The notes under the pieces are model-generated. The model was not told where the DNA came from, searched no databases, and was given only the letters and a program-made list of their open reading frames with translations. 64,000 bases of DNA from Gammaproteobacteria bacterium. Its GTDB lineage: Bacteria; Pseudomonadota; Gammaproteobacteria; Pseudomonadales; Azotimanducaceae. This document shows, in pieces, positions 1 to 7,601 of the stretch (within the stretch, counting starts at the first letter, position 1; every line of letters starts with the position of its first letter). The translations under genes were made by a program, and so were the position numbers. The stretch lies in the NCBI GenBank assembly GCA_012269545.1, contig JAAXKB010000036.1:2421-66420 (forward strand), read 5' to 3'.

Positions 1-294
1 GGCTCCCTCGAAACGAAACACATTGACGATTGGAGTTTTGTAGAGGCGCCCTTTGGCATTAAAGTCTGTGTTCTGGAACCGTCAACGATTAGATTAAACA
101 AAGCTTTCGGCATGCAGTCTTCACCTCGCTTGGCCCAAGAAATCGAGGGCTAGTATCACAGCGAAGACGTTTTGAAGATGATCATTGGCGAGAATGCTGG
201 CAGCAAATTACTGCCCGAGGCCGTTGCGGGTGAAGTCATTGAAATCATTGAAAGTAGAAATTCAAAATTCCGCCACCAGCTGAAGAAAGCATAA
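1..294 (+). pseudogene. C-terminal remnant of an SDR oxidoreductase, interrupted by an amber codon, cut by the left edge
   Basis: Frame 1 reads from the window edge through a stretch typical of short-chain dehydrogenases after the catalytic region (PFGIKVCVLEPSTI). It meets TAG at 151-153 and then continues in the same frame with a typical SDR tail (PEAVAGEVIEIIESRNSKFR) to TAA at 292-294. Because the SDR-like sequence goes on in frame after the stop, the simplest reading is a nonsense mutation in a formerly intact gene. The 5' part lies outside the window, so other lesions cannot be judged. A sequencing error at the TAG is the main alternative. Confidence 0.6.
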
Positions 295-702
295 TTTTTC
301 TTCAGTTTACGTCGCTTAGTCCCTCATGCCGCATTTGTGGGCGGATTTGGAAAGAGTATAAAGAATCGCTCCCAGAACTGGTTTAATTTTTTACAATGGC
401 TGGAACGGCAGCCCCTGTTCCAGAAGCGCCCCCCGAAGCCACGGGCGTTGTTACGTTTCCTCAGATGCAGTGCTCGAATCTAGAAAGGAATTGGTTTCAT
501 TAATCCGCATGCGTCGCATCGTCTGCCGTATCCAGATATCTATCGCTCTCATTGCAGTGACATGATGCGTCTTTGTGTCAGTGTGATTGTGCGGGCTGAA
601 TGGTCGGTCAGGCTACCCAGCTCAACATGAGCGATGCCATTGATCCCGCCAGCATCAACATTTCGATTTTTCGGCCATCAAAGACAAACTGACCAGCAGC
701 AA
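295..702. other. Gene-free stretch
   Basis: About 400 bases between the SDR remnant and the stop of the minus-strand VOC gene. The short open frames here have no recognisable protein features, and no clear hairpin terminator or repeat was seen. It may hold further decayed sequence next to the pseudogene, but nothing supports a specific call. Confidence 0.5.
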
Positions 703-1155
703 CTAAAACTGCTCAACCAGCTCCAAAAACGTCCCATCCGGGTCTTTGAAGCAAAAAAAGCGACTGCCGCTATTGGCACTGGCATACACCGTTGCCGGTG
801 GCGAGAGCACTTCTACACCTTGCGCCACCAAGTAATCGTGGTCGGCCTGCAAATCGCTGCTGCGTAGCGCAAGACGTGCTAGCCCCGGACGATACAAATT
901 GGCGTACGGGGGTGAGTGGTCCTCTGGCTCATGCCACTGCAGCAAATCAATCAGCACCGCTGGCTCCACGCCTTTGAGTTTCATGATGGCACCGGTGACC
1001 CGATAATTGCTCATGCCCACGGCCGCGTTCACCTCGGCGGAGTTCGTCGCCGGCACCCGCCAGACCTCCTCAAAACCAAGCATTTCATAAAACGCCTTAG
1101 AACGAGCGTAGTTCGTGCAGTTGATGTTCACATGCACCATGCCATCAATGTTCAT
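703..1155 (-). CDS. VOC (glyoxalase/bleomycin resistance/dioxygenase) family protein
   Basis: A 150-residue protein with the two beta-alpha-beta-beta-beta modules of the vicinal oxygen chelate fold. The first begins GMVHVNINCTNYARSKAFYE, the second near LARLALRSSDLQADHDYL, and it ends with the family signature FKDPDGTFLELVE. The N-terminal His and C-terminal Glu fit VOC metal ligands. The substrate cannot be read from sequence; lyases, dioxygenases and isomerases share this fold. It is followed upstream on the same strand by an SDR gene (26-base gap), so the two are probably co-transcribed. Confidence 0.82.
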   Translation of the reverse strand: MNIDGMVHVNINCTNYARSKAFYEMLGFEEVWRVPATNSAEVNAAVGMSNYRVTGAIMKLKGVEPAVLIDLLQWHEPEDHSPPYANLYRPGLARLALRSSDLQADHDYLVAQGVEVLSPPATVYASANSGSRFFCFKDPDGTFLELVEQF

Positions 1156-1181
1156 CGCTATTTCCTTTTAAGCAAAGCGGT

Positions 1182-1997
1182 TCAAACGACCGTGTCGCCG
1201 TTATCTACTACCATTTCGGCACCGTTGATGTGCTTGGATTGATCGCCCAACAAAAATGTCACCATACTGGCCACATCATTGGGCTCACCAATACCTAGTT
1301 TTCTGCGCGTTCGCTCAGGATCATCCGCAGCGTTTAAATCCACATCCATCAGTTCACGCAAAGCGTGCTGCACCATGGGCGTATTGATGCTGCCGGGATG
1401 GACTGAATTGCATCGAATAGCGTAGCGCTGTCGTCGGCAATGAATGGCAATGGCCTTAGTCATAGAGCGTATGCCGCCTTTTGCCGCGGAATAGGCAAGA
1501 TAATCCGGTATGCCGACCAAGGCTGCGGTAGACGACATATTCACAATCGAGCCGCCGCCGTTTTCTTTCATCAGTTTAATACCCGCCTGACAGCCAAAGA
1601 AGGCGGCATCTAGGTGAATCGCCAACGTCGATCGCCACGTAGCGGTTGAGGTGGTTTCAATGTCCGCTATCGGTGCGACCCCGGCATTGTTCACCAAACC
1701 ATCCAGACGGCCAAAACGCGCTTCCACCGCCGCCATGATCTCGGTCCAACGCCCTTCATCGGCAACATCTTGATGTAAAAATATGGCGTCAAGATCCTCC
1801 GCTAAACCACGCCCGCGTTCCTCGTCGATATCGGTCATTACGACTTGAGCGCCCTGCTCGACGAGCATTTTCGAATCGGCGAACCCAAGACCCGATGCTG
1901 CGCCCGTTACTAAAATCACACGACCCCTCACCCCCCAGCCATTTGACTGGCCACCGGTCACGCCATCGCGGCTCATCGATTCGTTCGCTGCTGACAT
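1182..1997 (-). CDS. Short-chain dehydrogenase/reductase (SDR)
   Basis: A 271-residue classical SDR with an unconserved N-terminal extension of about 25 residues before the Rossmann motif VTGAASGLG (TGxxxGxG). It carries NNAG, a catalytic Ser region (VNMSST), the YSAAK active site and a C-terminal NGAEMVVDNGDTVV tail. An acidic residue after the second strand (TDIDEER) suggests a preference for NAD(H). The start is supported by a purine-rich ribosome site (GGAGGGGAGAGG) directly upstream. It shares its strand and probably its transcript with the VOC gene. Substrate unknown; alcohol or ketone oxidation in small-molecule catabolism is likely. Confidence 0.88.
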   Translation of the reverse strand: MSAANESMSRDGVTGGQSNGWGVRGRVILVTGAASGLGFADSKMLVEQGAQVVMTDIDEERGRGLAEDLDAIFLHQDVADEGRWTEIMAAVEARFGRLDGLVNNAGVAPIADIETTSTATWRSTLAIHLDAAFFGCQAGIKLMKENGGGSIVNMSSTAALVGIPDYLAYSAAKGGIRSMTKAIAIHCRRQRYAIRCNSVHPGSINTPMVQHALRELMDVDLNAADDPERTRRKLGIGEPNDVASMVTFLLGDQSKHINGAEMVVDNGDTVV

Positions 1998-2134
1998 CCT
2001 CTCCCCTCCACTTCCTCACGCCGCAGTATCAGAGCACGCCAGATTGGGTGCGTCTATATGCGGCAAAGAAAATACCGCGCATGGCGCCTCGTCTCATGTA
2101 AAGTGACCGTCTGTTCCAGTGACGGCGACAGCCC

Positions 2135-2749
2135 ATGAAACTTTACAGCTTTCCCAGCGCTCCGAACCCCAGACGCGTCACCATTTTTGCCGCCGAGAAA
2201 AACCTGCGGCTTGATGTGATCAACGTAGACCTGCGTGGCGGTGAAACCAAGACGCCGGAATTTTTAGGAAAAAATCCCAGCGGCAAAATCCCCGTTTTGG
2301 AGTTAGACGATGGCACCTGTATTTCTGAAAGCGTGGCGATATGCCGTTATCTGGAATCTCTTGCTCCAGAACCAAATCTGTTTGGTAATGATGCACTGGA
2401 AACGGCCTTGATTGAGGCCCATCATCGTCATATCGAATTCGAACTGCATTCTAGTATTGGTGCAGCTTGGGTGAATGGTCCCATCGTTGCCGCAGCAGGG
2501 TTAGTAGAACCCATTGAAGCCCAGCGACTCAGAGGCGCGGGCCTGACGCGAAAGTACTATCAGCGAATGAACGATGAACTGGGCACTCGAGACTTTTTAG
2601 CCGGCAACCGTTTCACGGTCGCCGATATTTCCTGCTTGTGTATGCTGGATTTTGCCTCCGCCATGGTCGATCTAAAGCCTGACGATGCTCTGACGAACCT
2701 TTGGGCATGGCATACCCGCGTAAGCCAAAGACCCAGCGTGCAGGGTTAA
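2135..2749 (+). CDS. Glutathione S-transferase family protein
   Basis: A 204-residue soluble GST. The N-terminal thioredoxin-like domain begins MKLYSFPSAPNPRRV and contains NPSGKIPVLELDDG with its cis-Pro. The glutathione gamma-glutamyl-binding pair sits in ISESVAICRYLE. The alpha-helical C-terminal domain carries FLAGNRFTVADIS, the N-capping box of GSTs. Bacterial GSTs of this kind act in detoxification or as isomerases and dehalogenases; the substrate is not evident. It stands 30 bases before the acyl-CoA-dehydrogenase-like gene on the same strand, at the head of a run that continues to dgoK and dgoA. Confidence 0.9.
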   Translation: MKLYSFPSAPNPRRVTIFAAEKNLRLDVINVDLRGGETKTPEFLGKNPSGKIPVLELDDGTCISESVAICRYLESLAPEPNLFGNDALETALIEAHHRHIEFELHSSIGAAWVNGPIVAAAGLVEPIEAQRLRGAGLTRKYYQRMNDELGTRDFLAGNRFTVADISCLCMLDFASAMVDLKPDDALTNLWAWHTRVSQRPSVQG

Positions 2750-2779
2750 ACTTCGACTTCAACGTATGAGGGTCATTCC

Positions 2780-3964
2780 ATGACACAGGCCACTCAGGGC
2801 ATCCAGGCTTCCGCAACACCATTGCCACGCGATCGCCGTGCGCTGTTGCAAACACTGCTCAGCGGCGTGGAACGTATTGCGCCAGTGATAGAGCAGCATA
2901 GGACCCGCGCCGAACAAGCACGGACGCTGGCGCCTGAGGTGGTCGAAGCCATGCGCGATGCCGGCTTACTGATGATGAAAAGCCCCTATGAAGTTGGTGG
3001 CGCCGAGATCCATCCGGTTGATCAAATGGAGGTCGTTGAAGCCGTTACCTATCTCGACTCTGCCGCTGCCTGGTCAATGTTCATTGCAGCAACCGTCACC
3101 GGCCGGGCACTGAGTGCTCTGAGCGATGAGGCCCTTGACGAACTGTTTGCCGGGGGGGTCTTTCCAATCATGGCAGGCAGTCTCAAGCCATCCGGCGCGG
3201 CCACTCAGGTCGATGGTGGTTTTCGAGTATCTGGTCAATGGGCATGGGGCAGCGGCGTACAGCATGCCGACTATGTCATCGTGCCGGTCCTCAAAGACGA
3301 TAAAACCGGAGCCATTACGGCAGTAGTGCCTCGCGCCGAGGTGAGAATCATCGATAACTGGCACGCATTGGGCATCAATGGCAGCGGCAGCTCGGACTAT
3401 GCACTGGACAATGTCTTTGTACCCGGCCACTTCGTTAGTACCTCACCGGCCCAGCGGCGCGGCGGCACAATTTTTCGCATGGGCTATGCCTTTGCCGCCA
3501 ACGAGCACGCAGGTTTTGCCCATGCCCTAGCGAAACAGGCCCTAAGTCAGATCACTGGATCTGCTCAAGCAAAGAAACGCGGTTACGGCGCCGGTATCAG
3601 TATTGCAGATCGGGAAATTTTTCAGCGAACCGTTGCCGAGAGCGAACTTCGATTACGGGCCAGTAAGCTGCTAATGATTGACGTACTGGAACGCCTGTTT
3701 GATGCCAGCGTCAACGGCGAGGCACCCATCGAGCTACAGGCTGAAGCTCGCGCCGCTTCGGTCCTGTGCACAGATGAAGCCATTGCGGTCACTAACACAC
3801 TGTTCAGATATGCGGGTGGCAGCGCGGTGATGCTCGACCATCCGCTGCAGCGCACGCTGCGGGATCTGTATACGGCTCAATCACATCTTATGGTCAGCGA
3901 TGCTGCCTATGAGGCCTTGGGCAAACTCAGACTGGGCCTGACCGACAAAGCGCCAATTCGCTGA
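2780..3964 (+). CDS. Acyl-CoA dehydrogenase-like flavoprotein (group D monooxygenase type)
   Basis: A 394-residue protein of the acyl-CoA dehydrogenase fold: helical N-terminal domain, a central beta domain with VDGGFRVSGQWAWGSGVQHADY, and a C-terminal helical domain ending FRYAGGSAVMLDHPLQRTLRDL. This pattern, with a GGS...HPLQR segment, matches the HpaB/HsaA-like reduced-flavin-dependent oxygenases better than true acyl-CoA dehydrogenases. Such enzymes hydroxylate aromatic or steroid substrates with FMNH2 or FADH2 from a separate reductase, and no reductase gene is adjacent. It lies between the GST gene and dgoK (11-base gap). The exact reaction is uncertain. Confidence 0.8.
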   Translation: MTQATQGIQASATPLPRDRRALLQTLLSGVERIAPVIEQHRTRAEQARTLAPEVVEAMRDAGLLMMKSPYEVGGAEIHPVDQMEVVEAVTYLDSAAAWSMFIAATVTGRALSALSDEALDELFAGGVFPIMAGSLKPSGAATQVDGGFRVSGQWAWGSGVQHADYVIVPVLKDDKTGAITAVVPRAEVRIIDNWHALGINGSGSSDYALDNVFVPGHFVSTSPAQRRGGTIFRMGYAFAANEHAGFAHALAKQALSQITGSAQAKKRGYGAGISIADREIFQRTVAESELRLRASKLLMIDVLERLFDASVNGEAPIELQAEARAASVLCTDEAIAVTNTLFRYAGGSAVMLDHPLQRTLRDLYTAQSHLMVSDAAYEALGKLRLGLTDKAPIR

Positions 3965-3975
3965 ACGGGCGTCCT

Positions 3976-4923
3976 GTGAACGCAGCCGTAAAACCAGAAC
4001 TGATCAGCGTCGACTGGGGAACAAGCAATCTCAGAGCCTGCCTTGTTGGGCGCGACGATCAGGTGATCGACCAGATATCCAGCGATCAGGGCCTGCTGAG
4101 CCGACCCGACAATTTTGCGCAATGTCTGCTGTCACTGATTGGTCATTGGCTGGATCCGCATGCCCCTCTCAACATTATTCTGAGTGGCATGGTGGGTAGC
4201 CCAAGTGGCTGGCAGGAAGTTCCACACCTGCCTGCTCCGGCAACGATTCAAGACCTAGTCCATGGCGCTACCCGAATATCTCAAATCCAAGGCAGTGATG
4301 CTTGGATTGTTCCCGGTGTTTTTGGCAAAGGCGCAGCGGGTATTCACGACATCATGCGCGGCGAAGAGATGCAGTTTTTTGGCGCCGAACATCTGCAGCG
4401 GATTGAGGGACTGCCAACACCAGCCTACTGGTGCTTTCCGGGCACGCACAATAAGTGGATCTCGGCCGGTCCGACAATAGACCAGTTTTCCACGACCATG
4501 GCGGGCGAGTTTTTTGACCTAGCGCGACGGCATTCGCTCTTGGCCCAGTCAATAGAGGACGATCCGACGTTAGCTATCGACCCGCAGGCCAAAACAGAGG
4601 CCTTTTCTCGTGGACTTGCCAATGCCCAACTGTCCGGCGGTCTGCTGCATCATATGTTCAGTGTTCGCACTCTGCAGCTGACCGATCGCCACGACAAAGC
4701 GATCGGAGAAGACTACCTTTCTGGCATCATCATTGGGCATGATGTACTGACTCAACTGGGGCATTCGCCGACCCACGTTGGCATCGTGGCAGCGCCCAAC
4801 CTGGCGGCACGTTACACTCGGGCCTTGCAGGCGTTGGGGCACAGTTGTTTCACTGTTGATGCACAAGACGCCACTGTCGCGGGAGCGGGACTCATCAACC
4901 GCGCTCTGCCCAGTGCCGAATAA
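3976..4923 (+). CDS. dgoK: 2-dehydro-3-deoxygalactonokinase
   Basis: A 315-residue sugar kinase of the DgoK family, which phosphorylates 2-dehydro-3-deoxy-D-galactonate (KDGal) to KDPGal using ATP. The phosphate-1 motif DWGTSNLRACL is at the N-terminus, and family blocks LSGMVGSPSGW, GEEMQFFGAEHL and FPGTHNKW follow. The length is normal for the family. The start is a GTG at 3976, 11 bases after the previous stop. The KDPGal aldolase gene follows directly, so the pair forms the lower part of the De Ley-Doudoroff galactonate route yielding pyruvate and glyceraldehyde 3-phosphate. Confidence 0.93.
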   Translation: MNAAVKPELISVDWGTSNLRACLVGRDDQVIDQISSDQGLLSRPDNFAQCLLSLIGHWLDPHAPLNIILSGMVGSPSGWQEVPHLPAPATIQDLVHGATRISQIQGSDAWIVPGVFGKGAAGIHDIMRGEEMQFFGAEHLQRIEGLPTPAYWCFPGTHNKWISAGPTIDQFSTTMAGEFFDLARRHSLLAQSIEDDPTLAIDPQAKTEAFSRGLANAQLSGGLLHHMFSVRTLQLTDRHDKAIGEDYLSGIIIGHDVLTQLGHSPTHVGIVAAPNLAARYTRALQALGHSCFTVDAQDATVAGAGLINRALPSAE

Positions 4924-4947
4924 GCGAATTCTCGGACATTGGCCGCT

Positions 4948-5583
4948 ATGACGAACCTTTTAAACCAGTACATGAGTGAGTTGCCGTTGGTCGCCATTTT
5001 GCGCGGCATCACACCCCAGCAGAGCGAAGACGTTGTGGAGGCTTTATATGGCGCTGGCTTTCGCCTAGTCGAGGTACCCCTCAACTCGCCAAACCCGCTC
5101 GACAGTATCGAGCGCATCGCCAAACAATTTGGCGATGACATGTTGGTCGGCGCAGGTACGGTGCTCAGTACAGATCAGGTAGCCCAAGTCAGCGACCGAG
5201 GCGGTCGATTGATCGTATCGCCCAACACCAATATCTCGGTCATTGAGGCTAGCATTGCTCGGCAGATGATCAGCATCCCCGGAGCCGCCACTCCTTCGGA
5301 GGCTTTCACCTGCATTGCTAAGGGTGCCCACGCCGTGAAAGTATTTCCTGCGGAAATGATCACGCCGTCCATTCTCTCCAGTTGGCGCGCTGTCCTGCCG
5401 GCATCTGTCGCACTGCTGCCTGTAGGAGGCATTGACCACAACAACATGTTGGACTACTGGCTGGCCGGGGCCAGTGGATTCGGTTTAGGCGGCTCCCTGT
5501 ACAAACCCAATCTGAGTCTCGGCGACATCAGCGCCAACGCAACAAAGCTTGCTTGGTCCATGACCAGCACGATGAAAACTTGA
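4948..5583 (+). CDS. dgoA: 2-dehydro-3-deoxy-6-phosphogalactonate aldolase
   Basis: A 211-residue class I aldolase of the KDPG/KDPGal family that cleaves KDPGal to pyruvate and glyceraldehyde 3-phosphate. Recognisable blocks are LVAILRGITP, RLVEVPLNSPNPL (catalytic Glu), VGAGTVLS, SPNTN, PGAATPSEAF and the Schiff-base Lys segment GAHAVKVFPAE, followed by LLPVGGI. The SPN and VPLNSP signatures favour the galactonate enzyme over KDPG aldolase (Eda). An ATG at 4948 is chosen; a TTG at 4939 would add three residues. It follows dgoK by 24 bases. The dehydratase and lactonase for the pathway are not in this stretch. Confidence 0.93.
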   Translation: MTNLLNQYMSELPLVAILRGITPQQSEDVVEALYGAGFRLVEVPLNSPNPLDSIERIAKQFGDDMLVGAGTVLSTDQVAQVSDRGGRLIVSPNTNISVIEASIARQMISIPGAATPSEAFTCIAKGAHAVKVFPAEMITPSILSSWRAVLPASVALLPVGGIDHNNMLDYWLAGASGFGLGGSLYKPNLSLGDISANATKLAWSMTSTMKT

Positions 5584-5594
5584 AAACGCACATG

Positions 5595-5634
5595 CTGAGA
5601 CTATCCCGCAGCGCTTAAAGCGGGCGAACCTCAG
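5595..5634. other. Nested inverted repeat after dgoA
   Basis: Two nested stems lie between dgoA and the radical SAM gene: CTGAG (5595-5599) with CTCAG (5630-5634), and inside it CCCGC (5605-5609) with GCGGG (5620-5624). There is no U-run after it, so it is not a standard intrinsic terminator. It could be a weak RNA hairpin or a regulator site. Confidence 0.35.
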
Positions 5635-5652
5635 CCCACTCTCTTAGCCGAC

Positions 5653-6606
5653 ATGACCGACGATACAATGACCGATTTGCCTGAGTCTCCATTTTCCAAT
5701 CCGGCTGTTACCGCCAAGGGAGAACCTCGCGCCCAAATCGCCTTGGGCACGCTCAAGACTCTTTGGTTTAACACAGGGACCCTGTGCAATATCACCTGCG
5801 AAAACTGCTACATCGAATCAAGCCCGCAAAACGATCGGCTCGTTTATCTTTCACGCGATGAGGTAGACATTTTCCTAGATGAGGTCAGCATCCAACATCA
5901 CGCCACCGAGGAGATCGGAATCACCGGCGGCGAACCGTTTATGAACCCTGATATTTTGCCGATCATGCGGAGTTGTTTAGATCGGGGATTCAAGCTTCTC
6001 GTGCTGACCAATGCCATGCGTCCGATGATGCGCCCAAGAATCCAAGCAGGGCTGCTGGATTTGAAAACGCAATTTGCCGCGCAGCTTACCCTGCGCGTTT
6101 CAATCGACCACTTTGATCCGGCGCTTCATGAACAAGAGCGAGGACCCGGCTCATGGCCCGCGATGATCCAAGGCTTACGGTGGTTGCAGCGCAACGGCTT
6201 CACCTTCCACGTTGCTGGACGCACGCGCTGGGGCGAAGATGAGAGCGAACTGCGGCGGGGTTACGCGCGCACATTCGGAGAACTGGGTATTGACCTAGAT
6301 ACGGATGATCCACAGGCACTCGTGTTGTTCCCGGAAATCGATGTCTACGCTGAGGTTCCGGAAATCACCACCGCCTGCTGGGGCATTTTGGGTGTAGACC
6401 CCAACGACATGATGTGTGCGTCTTCTCGCATGGTGGTTAAGCACAAGGGAGATGCCGTGCCAGCGGTCATGGCCTGCACTCTATTGGCCTACGAGAGTAA
6501 TTTTAACTTGGGCAGAAGCCTTGCCGACGCTAACGCGCCGGTTGCCTTGAATCACCCTAGCTGCGCAACATTCTGTGTCTTGGGTGGAGGTTCCTGCAGC
6601 AACTGA
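5653..6606 (+). CDS. Radical SAM protein with C-terminal cysteine cluster
   Basis: A 317-residue radical SAM enzyme. The 4Fe-4S/SAM motif is at Cys45, Cys49 and Cys52 (LCNITCENC), followed by the SAM-binding GITGGEPFMNP block near residue 95. The C-terminal third has extra cysteines (around ACWGI, MMCASS, MACTLL and the ending SCATFCVLGGGSCSN) that suggest an auxiliary Fe-S cluster of twitch/SPASM type. The product is unknown; such enzymes often modify peptides or small molecules. No precursor peptide gene was recognised nearby. It converges on the MTA phosphorylase gene with a 15-base gap. A second possible start is the ATG at 5668. Confidence 0.85.
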   Translation: MTDDTMTDLPESPFSNPAVTAKGEPRAQIALGTLKTLWFNTGTLCNITCENCYIESSPQNDRLVYLSRDEVDIFLDEVSIQHHATEEIGITGGEPFMNPDILPIMRSCLDRGFKLLVLTNAMRPMMRPRIQAGLLDLKTQFAAQLTLRVSIDHFDPALHEQERGPGSWPAMIQGLRWLQRNGFTFHVAGRTRWGEDESELRRGYARTFGELGIDLDTDDPQALVLFPEIDVYAEVPEITTACWGILGVDPNDMMCASSRMVVKHKGDAVPAVMACTLLAYESNFNLGRSLADANAPVALNHPSCATFCVLGGGSCSN

Positions 6607-6621
6607 CTTGGCCTGCCCCTC

Positions 6622-7470
6622 TTATCGACGCAGGACCTTCAGCCACGCGGTCTGTGCGTCCGTCAACGCATCGTCAGACGTCATCACCGCCCCCGCCAAT
6701 GACTGGCGGATCTCTGGCGGCGTCTCGGTAAACGGTCGTTGCAACAACTCGCCTATCAATCGCAGAGCCTTCGCCATGGCGCCTTGATAGGTTGCTAAAA
6801 ACGCATCGACGCTCACATGCTGGGCTGGGTCATCCATCCAACAATCGTAGTCTGTAACAACGCAAATGGCGCAGTAGGCCAATTGCGCTTCGCGGGCCAA
6901 AAAAGCCTCCGGCACGTTCGTCATGCCAACCAGATCGCATCGCGCTGCATCCCGCAAAAAGAAACTCTCGGCCCTCGTACCCAATCTGGGGCCCTCTACA
7001 CAGCCATAGGTTTTATTCTGATGAATCGGATGCCCGCAACGCGCCGCCGCCTGTGCGATATCTGCGCTCAGGCTCGGGCAGGCTGGGTTGGCAGTAGAGA
7101 CATGGGCAACAACGCCCTGGCCAAAAAAGCTGTACGCGCGCTGACCGCGGGTATGATCAAAATACTGGGCGGCCAGCGCAAGCTCTCCGGGTTTTAATTC
7201 CTCGCGCAAACTACCCGAGGCTGAAATACCCACCACCCGGCTGGCCCCAAGCTGCTTAAGCGCGAATATATTCGCCCGATAATTCACCTCGCTCGGCAAA
7301 AGGGCATGATTGGCGCCGTGTCTGGCCAGAAACAGTACCCCCTGATCGTGATAGCGACCTTGAACGATCACCCCAGACGGGTCGCCAAACGGGGTCGTTA
7401 TTTGATGCTCATGTTCTATCCGCAGGCCATCCAATTCGTAGAGCCCGGAACCACCAATAATTGCCAACAT
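6622..7470 (-). CDS. mtnP: S-methyl-5'-thioadenosine phosphorylase
   Basis: A 282-residue purine nucleoside phosphorylase family 2 enzyme. It phosphorolyses methylthioadenosine, a by-product of polyamine and homoserine-lactone synthesis, to adenine and methylthioribose 1-phosphate. N-terminal AIIGGSGLYELDG, the phosphate-site segment FLARHGANHALLPSEVNYRA, EGPRLGTRAES and GMTNVPEAFLAREAQL are all family blocks. VTDYDCW carries the two Asp residues used to read the 6-amino group, favouring MTA over methylthioinosine. The longest frame begins at 7503, but MLAIIGGSG at 7470 matches family N-termini; MLS at 7479 is also possible. A role in clearing 5'-deoxyadenosine from radical SAM chemistry is conceivable. 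Confidence 0.88.
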   Translation of the reverse strand: MLAIIGGSGLYELDGLRIEHEHQITTPFGDPSGVIVQGRYHDQGVLFLARHGANHALLPSEVNYRANIFALKQLGASRVVGISASGSLREELKPGELALAAQYFDHTRGQRAYSFFGQGVVAHVSTANPACPSLSADIAQAAARCGHPIHQNKTYGCVEGPRLGTRAESFFLRDAARCDLVGMTNVPEAFLAREAQLAYCAICVVTDYDCWMDDPAQHVSVDAFLATYQGAMAKALRLIGELLQRPFTETPPEIRQSLAGAVMTSDDALTDAQTAWLKVLRR

Positions 7471-7601
7471 AGAGAGCATCACATTTTTGCGAGTTGTTAG
7501 CATACCTAGGCCATCGGCGCAGGGAAATTCTTGTTAGTCCTAGACCACATGCCTGCCTTCGAGGGTGTATTATCGTCGTTTTAAGATTACAAGTGGTCAC
7601 C

